From Metaphire vulgaris (taxonomy: Eukaryota > Annelida > Clitellata > Crassiclitellata > Megascolecidae), in NCBI GenBank assembly GCA_018105865.1, contig CM030869.1:2947025-3011024 (forward strand): a stretch of DNA of 64,000 bases, given 5' to 3'. Below, in pieces: positions 1-45,173 of the stretch. The stretch's first letter is position 1; every line of letters begins with the position of its first letter. Made by a program: the position numbers and the translations under genes. Under the pieces are notes generated by a model. The model did not search any database. It was not told the DNA's origin and worked only from the letters and a program-made list of their open reading frames with translations.

Positions 1-380
1 TCCAGCTCCCCACCTTCTCCACCTTCTGCTTCTTCTCATCTTTCCCCCTCTTCTTCATATTTCTCCTCCTCCTCCTCCTAGTCCTCTTCTTCCTGCTCCT
101 TATCCTCCACCCCTCCTCCTCCTCCTCCATCTCATCATCCCCTCCTCCATGCCCTCCGCCTACAATGCAATACAATGGCTATTATTCTCCTCCTCCTTCT
201 CCTCTTCCTCCTCTTCTTCCACCACCTCCTTCTCCTTTTCATCCTCCTCTTTCTCCTTCTCCTCCTCCTCCTCCTCCTCCTCTTTCTCCTCCTCTTCTCC
301 TCCTTCTCTTTCTCCTTCTCCTCTCGTTCTCTTCCTTTTTCTCCTTCTTCTCCTCCTCCTCCTCCTCCTCCTCTTGTAAG
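1..380. repeat. Polypyrimidine tract, TCC/TTC rich
   Basis: Almost pure C/T on the + strand with drifting CTC/CTT units. Open frames across it (poly-Ser, poly-Leu, poly-Pro) are artefacts. Confidence 0.9.
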
Positions 381-670
381 TGGGGGTATTTTTGTAAAGT
401 CGTTCGCATGGATGATTAGATTTTTTCGGACGAACTGCGTAAGAATTGAATTACCGGAGGATTTTTATTTCTTGAATGTCAGCGCTCGGAATAATTAGTC
501 ATTTTCCATCGTGATATTCTGGAGTCCGTGGATGGCAGCTGTGGTGCTATTTTGTCCGTGTCAGTTAATGATAGAGTAGATATTTTGAATCTTTATCTTC
601 GATTTACAGAGTTACTTCAGTGGTTTTCACACAGGCTTAGCTTAGCCTCCTAAACCACTTTAAATCACAT

Positions 671-970
<300 letters not shown>

Positions 971-1382
971 TCTTGGCTAAGTATAGAGCCTACGTACTAT
1001 TAATTCTAAACATTACCAAACTGTTGTGTGGCAAAAAAATGTTCTTTAGACTTTCGTCAAAATAAATCATGTCCAAACAGTGCTAGGCTTAACATTCCTC
1101 AGAAAGTTGCAGTAATACAAGAAGAAAAATCGCTGAAATTACCTCAGACTTCCAGTTACTGTACATGAGAATCATGTGAGTAAGTAAGTAAGAAAGTAAA
1201 ATCTCGCTAATTTATGTAGCGCTTTGGAAAGTAGTACAGTAGTAGCCTATCTGCTTATTCTTATGCGCTTAATCTTCCTTGAAATAGCTAAAGACTGACT
1301 AGTAAATTTATAATATTGGTATAGGCCTAAGTATTTTGTGTTTGTTGCTGTATATTTAAGCTGTTACTGTGTTTTCCTTTAG

Positions 1383-23219
<21,837 letters not shown>

Positions 23220-23391
23220 AGAAAAAAGACGTCACCGTTACTGCGGATTGTTACGGAAATATATCCCGGACAACAAAACGAACAGCGTTCGAAGTATAAT
23301 TTCAGTTCGGAATTTTGGTATTGGCACCGTAAAAGTGCTGGTCGACCAGCGGTAATGCGTGTAGCACTTTACATGTTGTATTCCTGTGTTA

Positions 23392-23578
23392 CAGTAGCGG
23401 CTCCACCGGGGGGAGAGCCCGTGCCCCCCTATTGAGTGCCTGGCACCCCAGTGGCCCCCCTGTTTGGACCCTATACTTAATGCTACTTACATTAAACAAC
23501 AAACGGTTGGCCCCCCATGATTAGAAGTTGCCACCCCAACGCCCCCTTCCCACTTGCCAAATCCTAGAGCCGCCACTG
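23392..23578. mobile_element. hAT-type MITE
   Basis: 187 bp, reverse orientation of the GGCTCC family, perfect duplication CTGTGTTA. Confidence 0.92.
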
Positions 23579-23965
23579 CTGTGTTACGGTTCTACAGGAA
23601 CAGAGCTTTAATTGGAAACGCATTGCGTAAGTGCACATACACCGATGGCTGATAACTCTAAGAATTGTGCCGTTTTCGTTATGCATTGGTTGTCACGCAC
23701 CACCGCTAACGTACAATATTTCTGCGCAAGCTTTGCAATGTTCGATTTGTCGGAGGATTTGGGGCTGACACCTCCCCACTGACCAAGGCCGTCTCTACCC
23801 TGGTTAGGTAGAAAATTTGGTTTATGCATACTAAACGCTGGATGTCACAAATTTTGGGGATGGGCCTTTTGACCCCCCTCCCCATTTCTCTTTTGAAACG
23901 TCGACCGCTGCAAGTTAAGATGATGTCTAGAGAGAAGAACTGGTCCAAAAATGTGGACTGACCAA

Positions 23966-24130
23966 ATTAATCAATCAATCAAATCAATCAATCAATCGAT
24001 CAATCAAATCAATCAATTAATCAATCAACTTCTATGGCGCCACTATAGTAATCCCTGGGTCATCAGCCGATGGCGCACCAAATCCAAACTGAATTAGATC
24101 CAGTTCAATCCGGAGTGATGAGTCCCGATC
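23966..24130 (-). repeat. GATT-tailed SINE-like element, reverse
   Basis: TCAA tail followed by AACTTCTATGGCGCCACTAT and CATCAGCCGATGG. Confidence 0.75.
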
Positions 24131-24261
24131 ACTAAGGGAGAAATCTTGGACGGATAGGCCAAGCCAAACAGGTGCTTTTAGACCAAGTCAAATAGGTGCT
24201 TTTAGACCAGATCTTAAATATGATAATGCGCTAGTTTTACAAAGCCATGTTGGCAATGCGT

Positions 24262-24442
24262 TCAGTGGCGGCTCCACCGGGGGTAGGGAGGCCCGTGCCC
24301 TCTATTGAGTGCCTGGCCCCCATTGGTCCCTCTGTTGGGACCCTATACTTAATGCTACATATATAACAACAAATGGTTGGCCCCATGATTAGAACTTGCC
24401 ACCCCAACGCCCCCCACTTGCCAAATCCTGGAGCCGCCACTG
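24262..24442. mobile_element. hAT-type MITE
   Basis: 181 bp, perfect duplication AATGCGTT. Confidence 0.92.
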
Positions 24443-24813
24443 AATGCGTTCTATAGCCTGGCGCCACACACAGAAAAGCAACTAGGCTCTAAGGCTGCCA
24501 GATGTTATGAATCAATCTGTGGAAAATGTTATCTTACAGTCAAGATGTATATATAGATTGTACCTCGAAGATATCTGTACATACGGATCCAGTTGAATGT
24601 AGGCCTATTCGATGTTCAAGTACATCAAACGAATTACGTGCTGTAACTGTACGGTAGAGTACTGTATATCTGTTATGCTGTGTTAGATGTACATTAAATA
24701 TTTTACGTGTTAGAGAGTCTGTTATGCAGTAATTGTTTGTCGTGTATTTTTGGACTAGCAGTTTGTCGTTCTATTCAGTACGTACATTGTATTTTCAAAA
24801 TCAAATACTCAAT

Positions 24814-25100
24814 TAACCCCTTAACCGTGTATTTAACTGTAACTCACTGTAAAATGGACGGATATATCCGGGATCCCCAGTTAAGGGGTTAACAGATCCT
24901 TACATTACAGTCTGCGTTGCAATCGTCGAAATTATCGTGAACGTCTCGTTTTCGTTTAATTAAAGACACTTTTCAAAAAATCAAATTTTCCCTCATCTTC
25001 CACCTTAACCAAACAAGTAGGAATGCTTTAACCGTGTATTTAACTGTAACTCAATGTAAAATGGACGGATATATCCGGGATCCCCAGTTAAGGGGTTAAA
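24814..25100. mobile_element. Two piggyBac-like miniature elements
   Basis: 24814-24892 is complete, with TTAACCCCTTAAC and GTTAAGGGGTTAA ends. A second copy at 25030-25100 has lost the left C run. Cores with GGACGGATATATCCGGGATC are nearly identical. Confidence 0.7.
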
Positions 25101-26008
25101 GCCAGTCAGTCTATACTCTTTATCCATGGGCAATTATACGTGGTGCTATCGCAAGCAAAAACCCTACTTACTTTCCCACCCATTTCCCTAACATGTCTAG
25201 TAATCTTAAGTCTAATGTATTGTCAGATGTTGCTACAGTTTTCCTGCGCAATTCTATGATCCCCGTGTTAAAAATATAAGCAGTTGTACTTTAACTATTA
25301 ATTTAGGAAATCGCTTGGAACTATAATTCATCTGATAGGCCTATGTTTGGTTCCTCAAACATTGGTGGTAACCACGTGGGGGATGAGTGGGGATGCATCT
25401 TTTTCAATCTGACATTTGACTCAGCAGTAGCGACACATTTGTAAAAATAACGCCTGCAATTCAGTATCTATCTATCTATCTATCTATCTTCCCCACCCCA
25501 CCGGACTTGTTTTTGCTTGTGTAACCTGAAATCTATTTTTGGGTAAAAGTGTGGTAAAATTAGAGGAGGGGAAATTCCCTTTTGTCAGCCTCTCTTCGGC
25601 AAAGTTTATTGATTGTTTCTTTCTCTTTTCATCCTCCCACCAACTTCCTATGAATTAATTTCATCCCCACCAATAAATCCTGGAGCCGCCACTGTCCTCA
25701 ATGTCCTCTCAATTCGTGTAGCCAAATGGCTGAAATACCTCAAATGAAAAGATAAATTACACTACAGTTTACGTTACACAATGTGAGACAAATATGTCTG
25801 CTTTAATGCAACATGAAAAGCAAATGCCAACAGAAAGCAATGATTATGAATAACAATTTAGCATCACAAAAAACATGTCTGCACATGGACACTCAAGCTG
25901 ATAAAGCAACACATAGGCACGTATTAAATAAATTGGCTAGACCTATTTATTAATACACCGAATAAGTACTAATACATATAATTAAATCAATTAATAGAAT
26001 ATACATTG

Positions 26009-26080
26009 TGGTGGCGCAAAAACCGGACTATATTAAATGCAAACCTAAATGTGACTAGTCCGGTTTTTTTGCGCCACCCT
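26009..26080. mobile_element. Short palindromic MITE, GGCGCAAAAA ends
   Basis: GGTGGCGCAAAAACCGGACTA and its inverse TAGTCCGGTTTTTTTGCGCC around a 25-base loop. A second copy is at 55113-55182. Confidence 0.7.
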
Positions 26081-26541
26081 CCAGATATCTATTTTTGTCG
26101 GTGACTACAGTAGTAAGCTACGATATTGAACATGTCGCGATAATGGAACGCTTGATTAATATCAAGATTCAAAATCTGGGAGATGGAAAATTTTCATTCA
26201 CAAAACCGATTATACTAAAGACCGGCGGCGTACTGGACTACAAAATTTGACCAGGGGCATAGCGACGGGGGCTATATCGGTATATATATCCCCCAAAATC
26301 AGACTACCTTAAAATTTGTTAATGTGTTTTTTAAGATTTTCAAAGTTTTTAACATGTTTATCCCCAAATCATATTATAGGCCCCAAATCAAATTCCTGGC
26401 TACGCCCCTAAATTTGATCCTAGAAATTACTGTGCAATTTATCAGAGTTAACAATCCCGTTCAAAATGATAAAATCTTTAACATCTCCAGTCTTCATCCA
26501 CCTCATCATATAAACTATCACAAGTTTCTAAAACAGTATAT

Positions 26542-26792
26542 ACAGGGTGGGTCAAAAAAATCGGTGCGCGGTATCTCATATTTTCGACGAACGCGTCCTA
26601 TCTTTAGCCTGGTTTTCGCCGCTAGGTGGCGCCGCTGCACTCTTGAATTAGAAAGACAAACATAAAATGTCTGCATTCAGGATTTAGTACCGCATAAGCA
26701 CACTGAATTTCATACATTTTTGAAACAGAGGTTGTGAAAATTATTACAATGAAACAGGGTGGTGCCGATTTTTTGGCCCACCCTATATGCGT
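26542..26792. mobile_element. mariner-like MITE
   Basis: Ends TACAGGGTGGGTCAAAAAAA and GGCCCACCCTATA: inverted repeats of Tc1/mariner type with TA at the edges. No transposase. Confidence 0.65.
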
Positions 26793-26906
26793 GGTTTATG
26801 GGTCCATAAGGGTATTTGCCATCAACGACCGTGGAAATTTTCCAAGACATTATAATTATTATGCCCATTACGCCCTCGCTAGCCACTATCATTGTATCCT
26901 GTATTT

Positions 26907-27401
26907 CAGTGGCGTAGCCAATGGATGGTTGTGGGTTATCTCCCTTTGGTTGTTCTCAGTGCAGCCAATGAGAGATTTTTGGAGGTTAAATCCCCCCCCC
27001 CCGTCCCTTGGCTGCTTGACCAATAATCTTTTTATTGTGAATAAAAATAGTTTTTTGCCTGTCAGAATTTTTATCGTGTTATGTTGTTAATCGTTAATGG
27101 GAATGATCAGGATAGCCTTTTCTTGGTTATCAGAACCTTCCGAAGTTGGGAATCACGCGAACCATAACCCCCTCCCCAGTGTTTAATCTAGACTCCTGGA
27201 CTCCGGGGAAACTGAAAAAGCCTGGGGAAACTGAAAAAGCCGGGGGAATTCTGCTATGGGCCGCTGTTAGTCCATATAGTATTCCAAAATTTCCGGGAGG
27301 GAATTTGAAATTTCCGGGGGGAAAGGCAATTTACCCCCAAGAAACGGCCTAGATTAAACACTGCCCCTCCCTGACTTGGGAAAATCCTGGCTACGCCACT
27401 G
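26907..27401. mobile_element. hAT-type MITE carrying a nested MITE
   Basis: CAGTGGCGTAGCC to GGCTACGCCACTG, perfect duplication CTGTATTT. Its inner part is interrupted by 27177-27363. It ends 56 bases from the GAS2-like stop codon. Confidence 0.92.
27177..27363. mobile_element. Nested hAT-type MITE, CAGTGTTTAATCTAG family
   Basis: 187 bp inside 26907-27401, perfect duplication CCCCTCCC. Younger than its host element. Confidence 0.9.
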
Positions 27402-27457
27402 CTGTATTTCCATTCCTTATTAATTTTACCCTGTGGAATAAACGTAGGATGCGCAGA

Positions 27458-38179
<10,722 letters not shown>

Positions 38180-38334
38180 TGGGGAGGGGATTCTTCAATA
38201 GAGCGGAGAAAGGACACGATGATAAAAACGCATCATCTGATTTCTACGGAGCAAGAATCCTGAGACACGAGGCCCTGAAACCGATCCACGCAGTTTTTCT
38301 AAACCAGAAAATTACCATTTATTATTATTTTATT

Positions 38335-38338
38335 TTAA

Positions 38339-38371
<33 letters not shown>

Positions 38372-38485
38372 CTCCTATTATTATTACTCCTAAACTAGAA
38401 AATTACCATTTATTATTATTATTATTATTAGTAGTAGTAGTGGTGGTGGTGGTGGTAGTGTAGTGGTAGTAGTAGTAGTAGCAGC

Positions 38486-38583
<98 letters not shown>

Positions 38584-38640
38584 CAGTAGTAGTAGTAGGG
38601 TAGTAGTTGGCTTTAGATGGATAGATAGATAGATAGATAG
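38335..38640. repeat. ATT, AGT, GATA microsatellites
   Basis: ATT at 38340-38430, AGT to 38605, GATA at 38622-38641. Confidence 0.95.
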
Positions 38641-38954
38641 ATACTGAAACTGCAGGCTCTATTTTTACAAATGCGCCGCTATTGCCGAGTCAAATGTCAG
38701 ATTGAAAAAGTGCGTCTTAAGCCTATTCAAAAAGACAGCACGAGAGACAGGTTGATCCTGTAATTTCCAACTCCGAGGACCGGATACCCTGCAAGCCCTA
38801 TCTCCAATTCTCCTGCGAGTTCTGTCGACGATCAGCAATCCTGAGTCGTTGGACCTGAGCTTTGCGCAGAACCGTTAAGGTAATTGGGGAAATTGGAGAG
38901 GGGGTGTAGGCAAGGCAGCACGATGTGAGAATATGTGTGAAGAACTCTCTTGAC

Positions 38955-39185
38955 CAGTGTTTATTCTAGCCACCTTGATTGGGGAGTTTTAATGTTTGGG
39001 AGAGATGTTTTTTTTCTGCCCAAAAACTCTGACGAGCAAAAAGGTCATCCTGTTGCTCGTCGTGACAAGCTAAAAAGGTCATCATATCCTTCCTTATCTT
39101 TCCTTTTATCCTTCTTCCAAAAATGTCGATGCACTTTGTGCAACCTCTTTGAAGGGGGAATTCTGGAACCCTAGAATAAACACTG
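38955..39185. mobile_element. hAT-type MITE, CAGTGTTTATTCTAGCC family
   Basis: 231 bp, flanks CTCTTGAC/CTTTTGAC (7 of 8). Confidence 0.85.
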
Positions 39186-40193
39186 CTTTTGACGATCTTT
39201 TTTGCTTCTTGGAGACTTTTTACAGAAAATGTTGATGTGCAGTCAACCTGAGATTCATTTAAGTTTCAAACCTGAGATTCATTTAAGTTTCAAAGGTGCA
39301 CAGAAGACAGACGACTAACAGGTAATTTGGCGTCACCAACCTTAAGTACCAGCAATCAAGGTAATCCGATTACTATGCACCTGAGCGGATAGTATAAACG
39401 TTGGATTAACGCCAGTCAGTTGTCAGGTGTAAAAGCAGCGATTAGAAACTTTTGGGCTGGTTACTTTTTTTCAACGCTTAGACCACTGCAGGGATATTTG
39501 TAGGATTGTGAATTTGGGGGTGTCGACCTCAAATTGGGGGGTGTCCGGAGCTAATTAGTATACATTTTGTATGCATACCATTATCACATTACCAAATTTT
39601 TCGGGGTGTCGACCTCAAATTGGGGTTGTGTTGGGTGTTAGGGGTGTAAAATATCCATTGATGTTGGAAATCAGAATTTCGATGCACTTTGCACAAAATG
39701 CATCTAAAGGTGTTATCTAGGGTGTAAAAATATCCCCGGAAATGGACCACTACATGAAACAGCAGGAATCAGGCTTTCGATAGTTTTTCACTTTCCCCTG
39801 GAGTCCAGGAGTCTAAATAAACACCTAAAGGCGCTACACAAGCAAATGAACGTTCTATTTCAGCCTCTATTTTGATTGATCGCAACGCACAGGAACTTAT
39901 GCATCGGGATGCGTATGATTAATTGCCTTGTTTCATATGCCGTCTGTTACTTAGGCTAGTCGCTCTGTCACAAGACTAAAGACATATGGCAGGCCATCTA
40001 GTGCCTAAACTCCCTTCTTCTTAAGACTAGTTTTCTCCCCCACGCAGTCGCGTGCTTTTCTCTTTATATCGACTTGTCTGACACAGAGAAGATCATAAGC
40101 AGAGATAGTTGAAGATAGATAGCTATATGAGATAGGCAAGCAGCCATCTTGAGTGGTTTTCTGTAAATTAGGTCAAAATTTTTCAAAATTCCT

Positions 40194-40194
40194 C

Positions 40195-40287
<93 letters not shown>

Positions 40288-40424
40288 TACTACTACTACT
40301 ACTACTACTGCTGCTGCTACTACTACTACTACTACTACTGCTGCTGCTACTGCTACTACTACTACTGCTGCTACTGCTACTACTGCTGCTGCTGCTGCTG
40401 CTACTACTGCTACTGCTGCTGCTC

Positions 40425-40478
<54 letters not shown>

Positions 40479-40505
40479 GTACTACTACTACTACTGTATT
40501 ATTAT
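40194..40505. repeat. ATT/ACT/CTG compound microsatellite
   Basis: ATT to 40285, then mixed ACT and CTG. Confidence 0.95.
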
Positions 40506-40790
40506 AAGGGCGGGAATTTATCAGAGTGGTAACAACGTAGGACGATGCAGCAGGAGGTCGCGGGTTCGAGACCCGCAGGAGTCCTAAGGCTCAGCCTTAC
40601 TCGCTAGAGAGCAGTGGTAAAATGCTGCAATAAGTCAAACAGGTACGCTATGCGATGCACTAGCCCCGTATCCGTGACATTGCACGCCTGGCTGAGGGTT
40701 ATAGAAACGGAGATCAGCGCCGCCCTATGAGCCCACGAGGCTCGGGAAGGACTTTGACTTTTTTGATGATGATGAAGATGAATCAATCAA
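40506..40790 (+). repeat. tRNA-derived SINE
   Basis: A-box-like ATCAGAGTGGTAAC and B-box GGTTCGAGACC some 45 bases apart, then a tRNA-unrelated body. A better preserved copy is at 56694-56970. Confidence 0.65.
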
Positions 40791-41155
40791 CCAATAAATA
40801 GCAATAATTTATATTCAAACAATCGACTAATCAAGCAATGAATCAATCAACCAGTCAATATGGGCGAATTATAATCAATCAATCGAACGATCAATCAATC
40901 AATCAATTAATCAATAAACTAACCAGCCAACCAATCTACAAGAGCGATTTCTAATCAAGCAATAGACTATTCAATCAATCAATCAATGCATGGGAGCCAT
41001 TTAAAATCAATCAACTAATCAATCAACCAACCAATCGATACGAGCTATATACCTGATCAATCAGTCAATCAGCTAGCAAGTCAATATGTTTGATTTCCAA
41101 TCAGTCGATCAACTAATCAATCAATTAGCTAATCAATCAATATGAGCGTCAATCA
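40787..41155. repeat. AATC-rich degenerate array
   Basis: AATCAATC units interrupted at about 60-base intervals by GGGAGC/GAGCGA text, suggesting a higher-order unit. Confidence 0.75.
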
Positions 41156-42472
41156 GCTTCTATTGCTCCAGGACCATGATGCCTACCTAAGCTCCAGCCG
41201 ACGGCGCGCCATAGCCAAGCGGTCGAATGCATAAATTAATCTTCGGTCGTTTTCGTTTTCGATTTCCGTTATTCGTGTGTTTGCGAAGTGTCCTAGACAG
41301 ACCAGGCGAACGCAGGTACCTCGATGGAACCATCGACGCACTACTGGTGGCGGAGGTGGTGGTGGTGGTCTCCAGTGGCGGCTCCAGGATTTGACAAGTG
41401 GGGAGGGGTCTTTGGGGTCAGTGGCTCAAAGAGTGGGAATTGGGGACAGCCAGAGGCACGTATTTCCCTCCAAAAAACGTGGTCGCCCCTCCCCATAAAA
41501 GGGGATTTTGAGAATCGACTTCTTCACCATCTAAGACTCTCAGTCATTTTGCTGGAAAGAGGATCTGTAGCAAAATTTGCATTTAGACCGAGACTATGGG
41601 TCAGTATGCCTTGTATGTGCGCATGCATTTTCTTCGATCGATATCTGTCTGTTCGCGTGTGTTTGTGCGTGTACCTGCTTGCCTGCCTGTTTGTCTGCCT
41701 AACACACTGTCAGTGAACGCCTGTGTCAAGGCTTTCGTATTGTCACATACAGTATCCGTGCGGTATCATGGAGACCGTATCACCTTGAAATTCCACGCAG
41801 TGACGTGATATGTATGAGATGATAATGCAAACAGATAGGTTTTAACTTAGCATGATTTAAAGTGGCTTAGAAGGCATTACTGCCTGTGTGAAAGCCACTA
41901 TGGGCACTAACGGGTCTTGAACCCGCTCCGTCAGCCTGACGCTCCAACACGTAACCCACTCTGCCATTTTCCGCCCCCTTTTTGAATCATGCCCATGGTT
42001 ATGAATCACCAATAGCCTTAACGTATGTCTAAACTACGCTTGAAAACCTACCTGTTCGCTTGTCAGTGGCGGCTCCAGGATTTGGCAAGTGGGGTGGGGA
42101 GCGTTGGGGTGGACACTTCTAAACATGGATGGGCAACCATTTGTTGATAGGTATGTAATAATTAGCATATGGTCCCAACAGGGGGCCACTGGGGAGAGGC
42201 ATTCAATGGGGGACACGCCCCGATGTGGAGACGCCACTGTCGCATGCAGTGTTATATCCAGACTCCAAGCCTTTGGGAGAAAATTGACTTGTCTGGAGGG
42301 AAAAAGACACAGTTTAATGCAAAATTTGTGTAAGTGCTGTGATTTTGGGGGGAATGTTGAGGCTTTGTGGTAAAATCTCCCCTAACAGGCCTGGATAAAA
42401 CACTGGTCGCATGTACATAATTTCATATAGCCTACTGCACTGTATACCAATGTTCACGATAATAATTCCTAC

Positions 42473-42694
42473 CTGATGAAGGAAGTCGTGTATATTTGGG
42501 TATCCAAGTCTATCTGCGCCTGTTATTGCCCATTCCTGGTGGTTAATTTTCCCCGGTATGGCGGCACAGGCAGACGATAAGTTACCGCGACCGTCTGCCA
42601 CGAAAACGATTGGGCGTCCAAGGATACGATTCAACGCAGACGACAGACAGCGGTCGTTTGTTTGGCAGTCATTAAAAAACCGACTCGTGAAATT
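42473..42694 (-). other. Unrecognised exon-like open frame, copy A
   Basis: An open frame runs from a TAA to a CAG-gtagga donor. A good acceptor (cgttttcgtggcag) also lies inside it. It reads RILGRPIVFVADGRGNLSSA and ADRLGYPNIHDFLHQ, with codon-like composition. I do not recognise the family. It lies 2.5 kb downstream of the P4HA stop on the same strand, so it belongs either to another gene or to a relic. It recurs at 61817-62037. Confidence 0.35.
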
Positions 42695-42887
42695 TTAACC
42701 TCGCCGTTTTCTTCTCTATCCAGTCATCGTGATACTAAATCGAGCAGAAGCGGCAAACGTTTTACACGGTTTATAATTAATCTGTGACGCCCAGTCGGCT
42801 GGCTGGCAACCTACTCTAGGTTAATGGTGCTCGCCATCCGCGCCGCTTTATGCCTAAGTGACCGGAGATCAGCACTGGCCCAACAGT

Positions 42888-43182
42888 GGCGGCTCCAGAA
42901 TTTCTTTGTGTGGGGATAAAATTAATTCATAAGAAGTTGGTGTGGAGGGGGAAATAGAAGGAAAAAATCAATAAACTTTGCCGATAAAGGCTGACAAAAA
43001 GGAATTTTATCCCTAATTTTACTACACTTTTACCGAAAAATAGGTTGACAAGCAAAGAGAGGTCATCCGTAGTTTTCCCCCATAGTTTTACCAGACTTTT
43101 ACCCCAAAATTGGTTTCACAAGCAAAAGAGTCCTGTGGGAGGATACATCCCCTCTCATCCCCCACGTGGAACCGCTACTGGG
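42888..43182. mobile_element. hAT-type MITE inside duplicated block
   Basis: CAGTGGCGGCTCCAGAA to GAACCGCTACTG, flanks TGGCCCAA/GGCCCCAA. At the matching place in copy B (62242) only the left 30 or so bases of such an element remain. Confidence 0.7.
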
Positions 43183-43394
43183 CCCCAACGCTCGAATCCG
43201 GGCATGGGAAAGCTTGACTTTTTAAAATAGTGAGCTGGTCATCAAGCTATAGCGTTAAGCAGAGCATAATATTCAATCCCATTCTGCGCCAGCGTACACT
43301 TGTAGGTCAGTGCCCAAGTATCGAACCCGGTTTGAAGCAGGGAGGCCCGAAGCTCTGCTCAACTGAGCCACCAAGTACCCAAACTATTAAATTA

Positions 43395-43395
<1 letters not shown>

Positions 43396-43458
<63 letters not shown>

Positions 43459-43490
43459 TAATTATTATTATTATTATTATTATTATTATA
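43396..43490. repeat. AAT/ATT microsatellite, copy A only
   Basis: Absent from copy B, which joins directly across this point. Confidence 0.85.
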
Positions 43491-44065
43491 AAAGTCGTTT
43501 AGAGTGTGTAGCACTGCTCCAACAGTGTTAATTAAAAGGCTAAAATACCACGGAGAGTGTTTCCGTACGACACTGTTTCGTCCGGGCGTCGAAGCAAACA
43601 TTCATGAATGGATGTGAATATTGATCGTTTTCCGTAATAGTCATTGCTGCATCGACCAGTGGACTGCGGGCATCCAGCTGTCATGTGCCGCCTAGAAGAG
43701 CTCACGGACCCAGGGCAACCATTAGGCCTACTGGACGTCGGTGAATCAGACATTTAGACCGGTAGGATCCGTCTGCGAGACGGACGTGCAACAGGACTTG
43801 GACGCGTCCCCAGTTATTGATTCATCGCAAGCGTTTGATAGTAATACACTCTATCTCGATATACTCGGGTGATTAATATATGCGGTTAATGACCATATTA
43901 GATAATAATTTCATGTTATATATTTTTATATCGGGAAAATTTCGTAATTATTATGGATCTTCGTATGGTATTATACAATTGCTGTAAATTTGATACTTTC
44001 GCTGTACATTGGCTGTAAAGCCACTCTAAATCACGCTAAGTTAGGTAGATGAAGTGTACTGGGCG

Positions 44066-44066
<1 letters not shown>

Positions 44067-44136
<70 letters not shown>

Positions 44137-44153
44137 TAATAATAATAATAATA
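44067..44153. repeat. AAT microsatellite
   Basis: Copy B has only a few AAT units at the matching position (62700). Confidence 0.9.
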
Positions 44154-44588
44154 TGATGGCTTTAAGTTTAAGCCTGTGTGAAAGGTTTTTACGTCACAGA
44201 CCCATCGGTAAATATTTCCAGCATTCCTGCTCAAGTCAAACTGAATAATCAATTTACTATTAAGCTTCTATAGTCAAGTGTTGATGCATATGATCAGAGA
44301 ACTGAAATAATATGACTTACCACAGTAATTAATCTAAATGCACTTTAGGGTCTTATAAGATTGATTCACTTCAAAGAGACTGCTCCCAAGATGGCGTCCG
44401 GGCCCCGGCACAAAGAAGGTTTGTGGGGCCCTTATACCAAGATCAACACACGTGTGTACAGTATTTTAATTAATACGGGATATGCCAAACAAGGCTGTTT
44501 CCTGTACAAACAAAGTATGATATTCAATATTGCTTTTCTTTTACAAATTGGTTTTGTAAAACCTTAAAAGAAAAAATCATCATAATCA

Positions 44589-44774
44589 GTGGCGGCTCCA
44601 CATGGGGGGAAATAGGGGACCCGTGCCCCATTGAATGCCTGAACTCCTCCAGTGGCGCCCCTTTGGAACCTTATACTTACTACTACATACCTATCAACAA
44701 ATGGTTGGTCTCCCATATTTAGAAGTTGCTACCCCATCGGCTCCCCACTTGCCAAATCTTGGAGCCACCACTGC
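44589..44774. mobile_element. hAT-type MITE, CAGTGGCGGCTCC family
   Basis: Starts CAGTGGCGGCTCCACAT and ends TTGGAGCCACCACTG. Absent from copy B. Confidence 0.7.
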
Positions 44775-45173
44775 CTCCAATAGGCCCTTTGAGCTCCAGG
44801 GCCCCCCGGAACAACATCTTCTTCTCAGGTCTAGACCCAGACAGACATGGGCATGGGTCCATTTTTTTAAAACCCAACCCATCATGATTTATCAACCCAC
44901 AAAAGCAATAGACAAAAGCAATAGGGCTACTTGACCCAACCCACCGTAATACATTAAAATTTCTTAAGCCAGTTATTGCCCGTAGACAGTGTGAAATATT
45001 GGTATTTTCATTTTTCGGGAAGGGCAAGTGCCTCCTCTTGATCTAATGTGCGGGCGCTCGTGCCGGTAAGCCTCCTCTTTTGCAACAACGGCCTTTTAGT
45101 TTGATCGATTTTCGAAGACGACAACTTTCTGGAATTTCAAAAGATGTTTGAACACTGTCGTTGAATTTCAGTT

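Larger units (their letters stand above)
23220..27457. other. Convergent spacer between PDE8 and the GAS2-like gene
   Basis: No exon recognised. Holds PDE8 3' UTR sequence, several MITEs listed separately, a GATT-tailed SINE and an ATCT run near 25470. Nothing codes convincingly. Confidence 0.7.
38180..45173. other. Spacer between GAS2-like start and P4HA stop
   Basis: Microsatellites, MITEs and a SINE listed separately. From about 41390 rightward it is the duplicated 3' flank of P4HA. Apart from the 42473-42694 frame I see no convincing coding sequence. A promoter for the GAS2-like gene should lie just above 38179, but no motif is clear. Confidence 0.6.

Noticed and set aside
149..498. Open frames rich in Ser, Leu and Pro
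   Set aside because: They are readings of the polypyrimidine tract in three frames and show no protein-like composition.
40540..40600. Possible tRNA gene (B-box GGTTCGAGACC)
   Set aside because: No acceptor-stem pairing, and the same head recurs with a long unrelated body at 56694, so it is a SINE.
42473..42694. Reading this frame as the missing HAACPVLVG exon of P4HA
   Set aside because: A much better exon with all key residues was found at 45649-45745, and this one lies beyond the P4HA stop.
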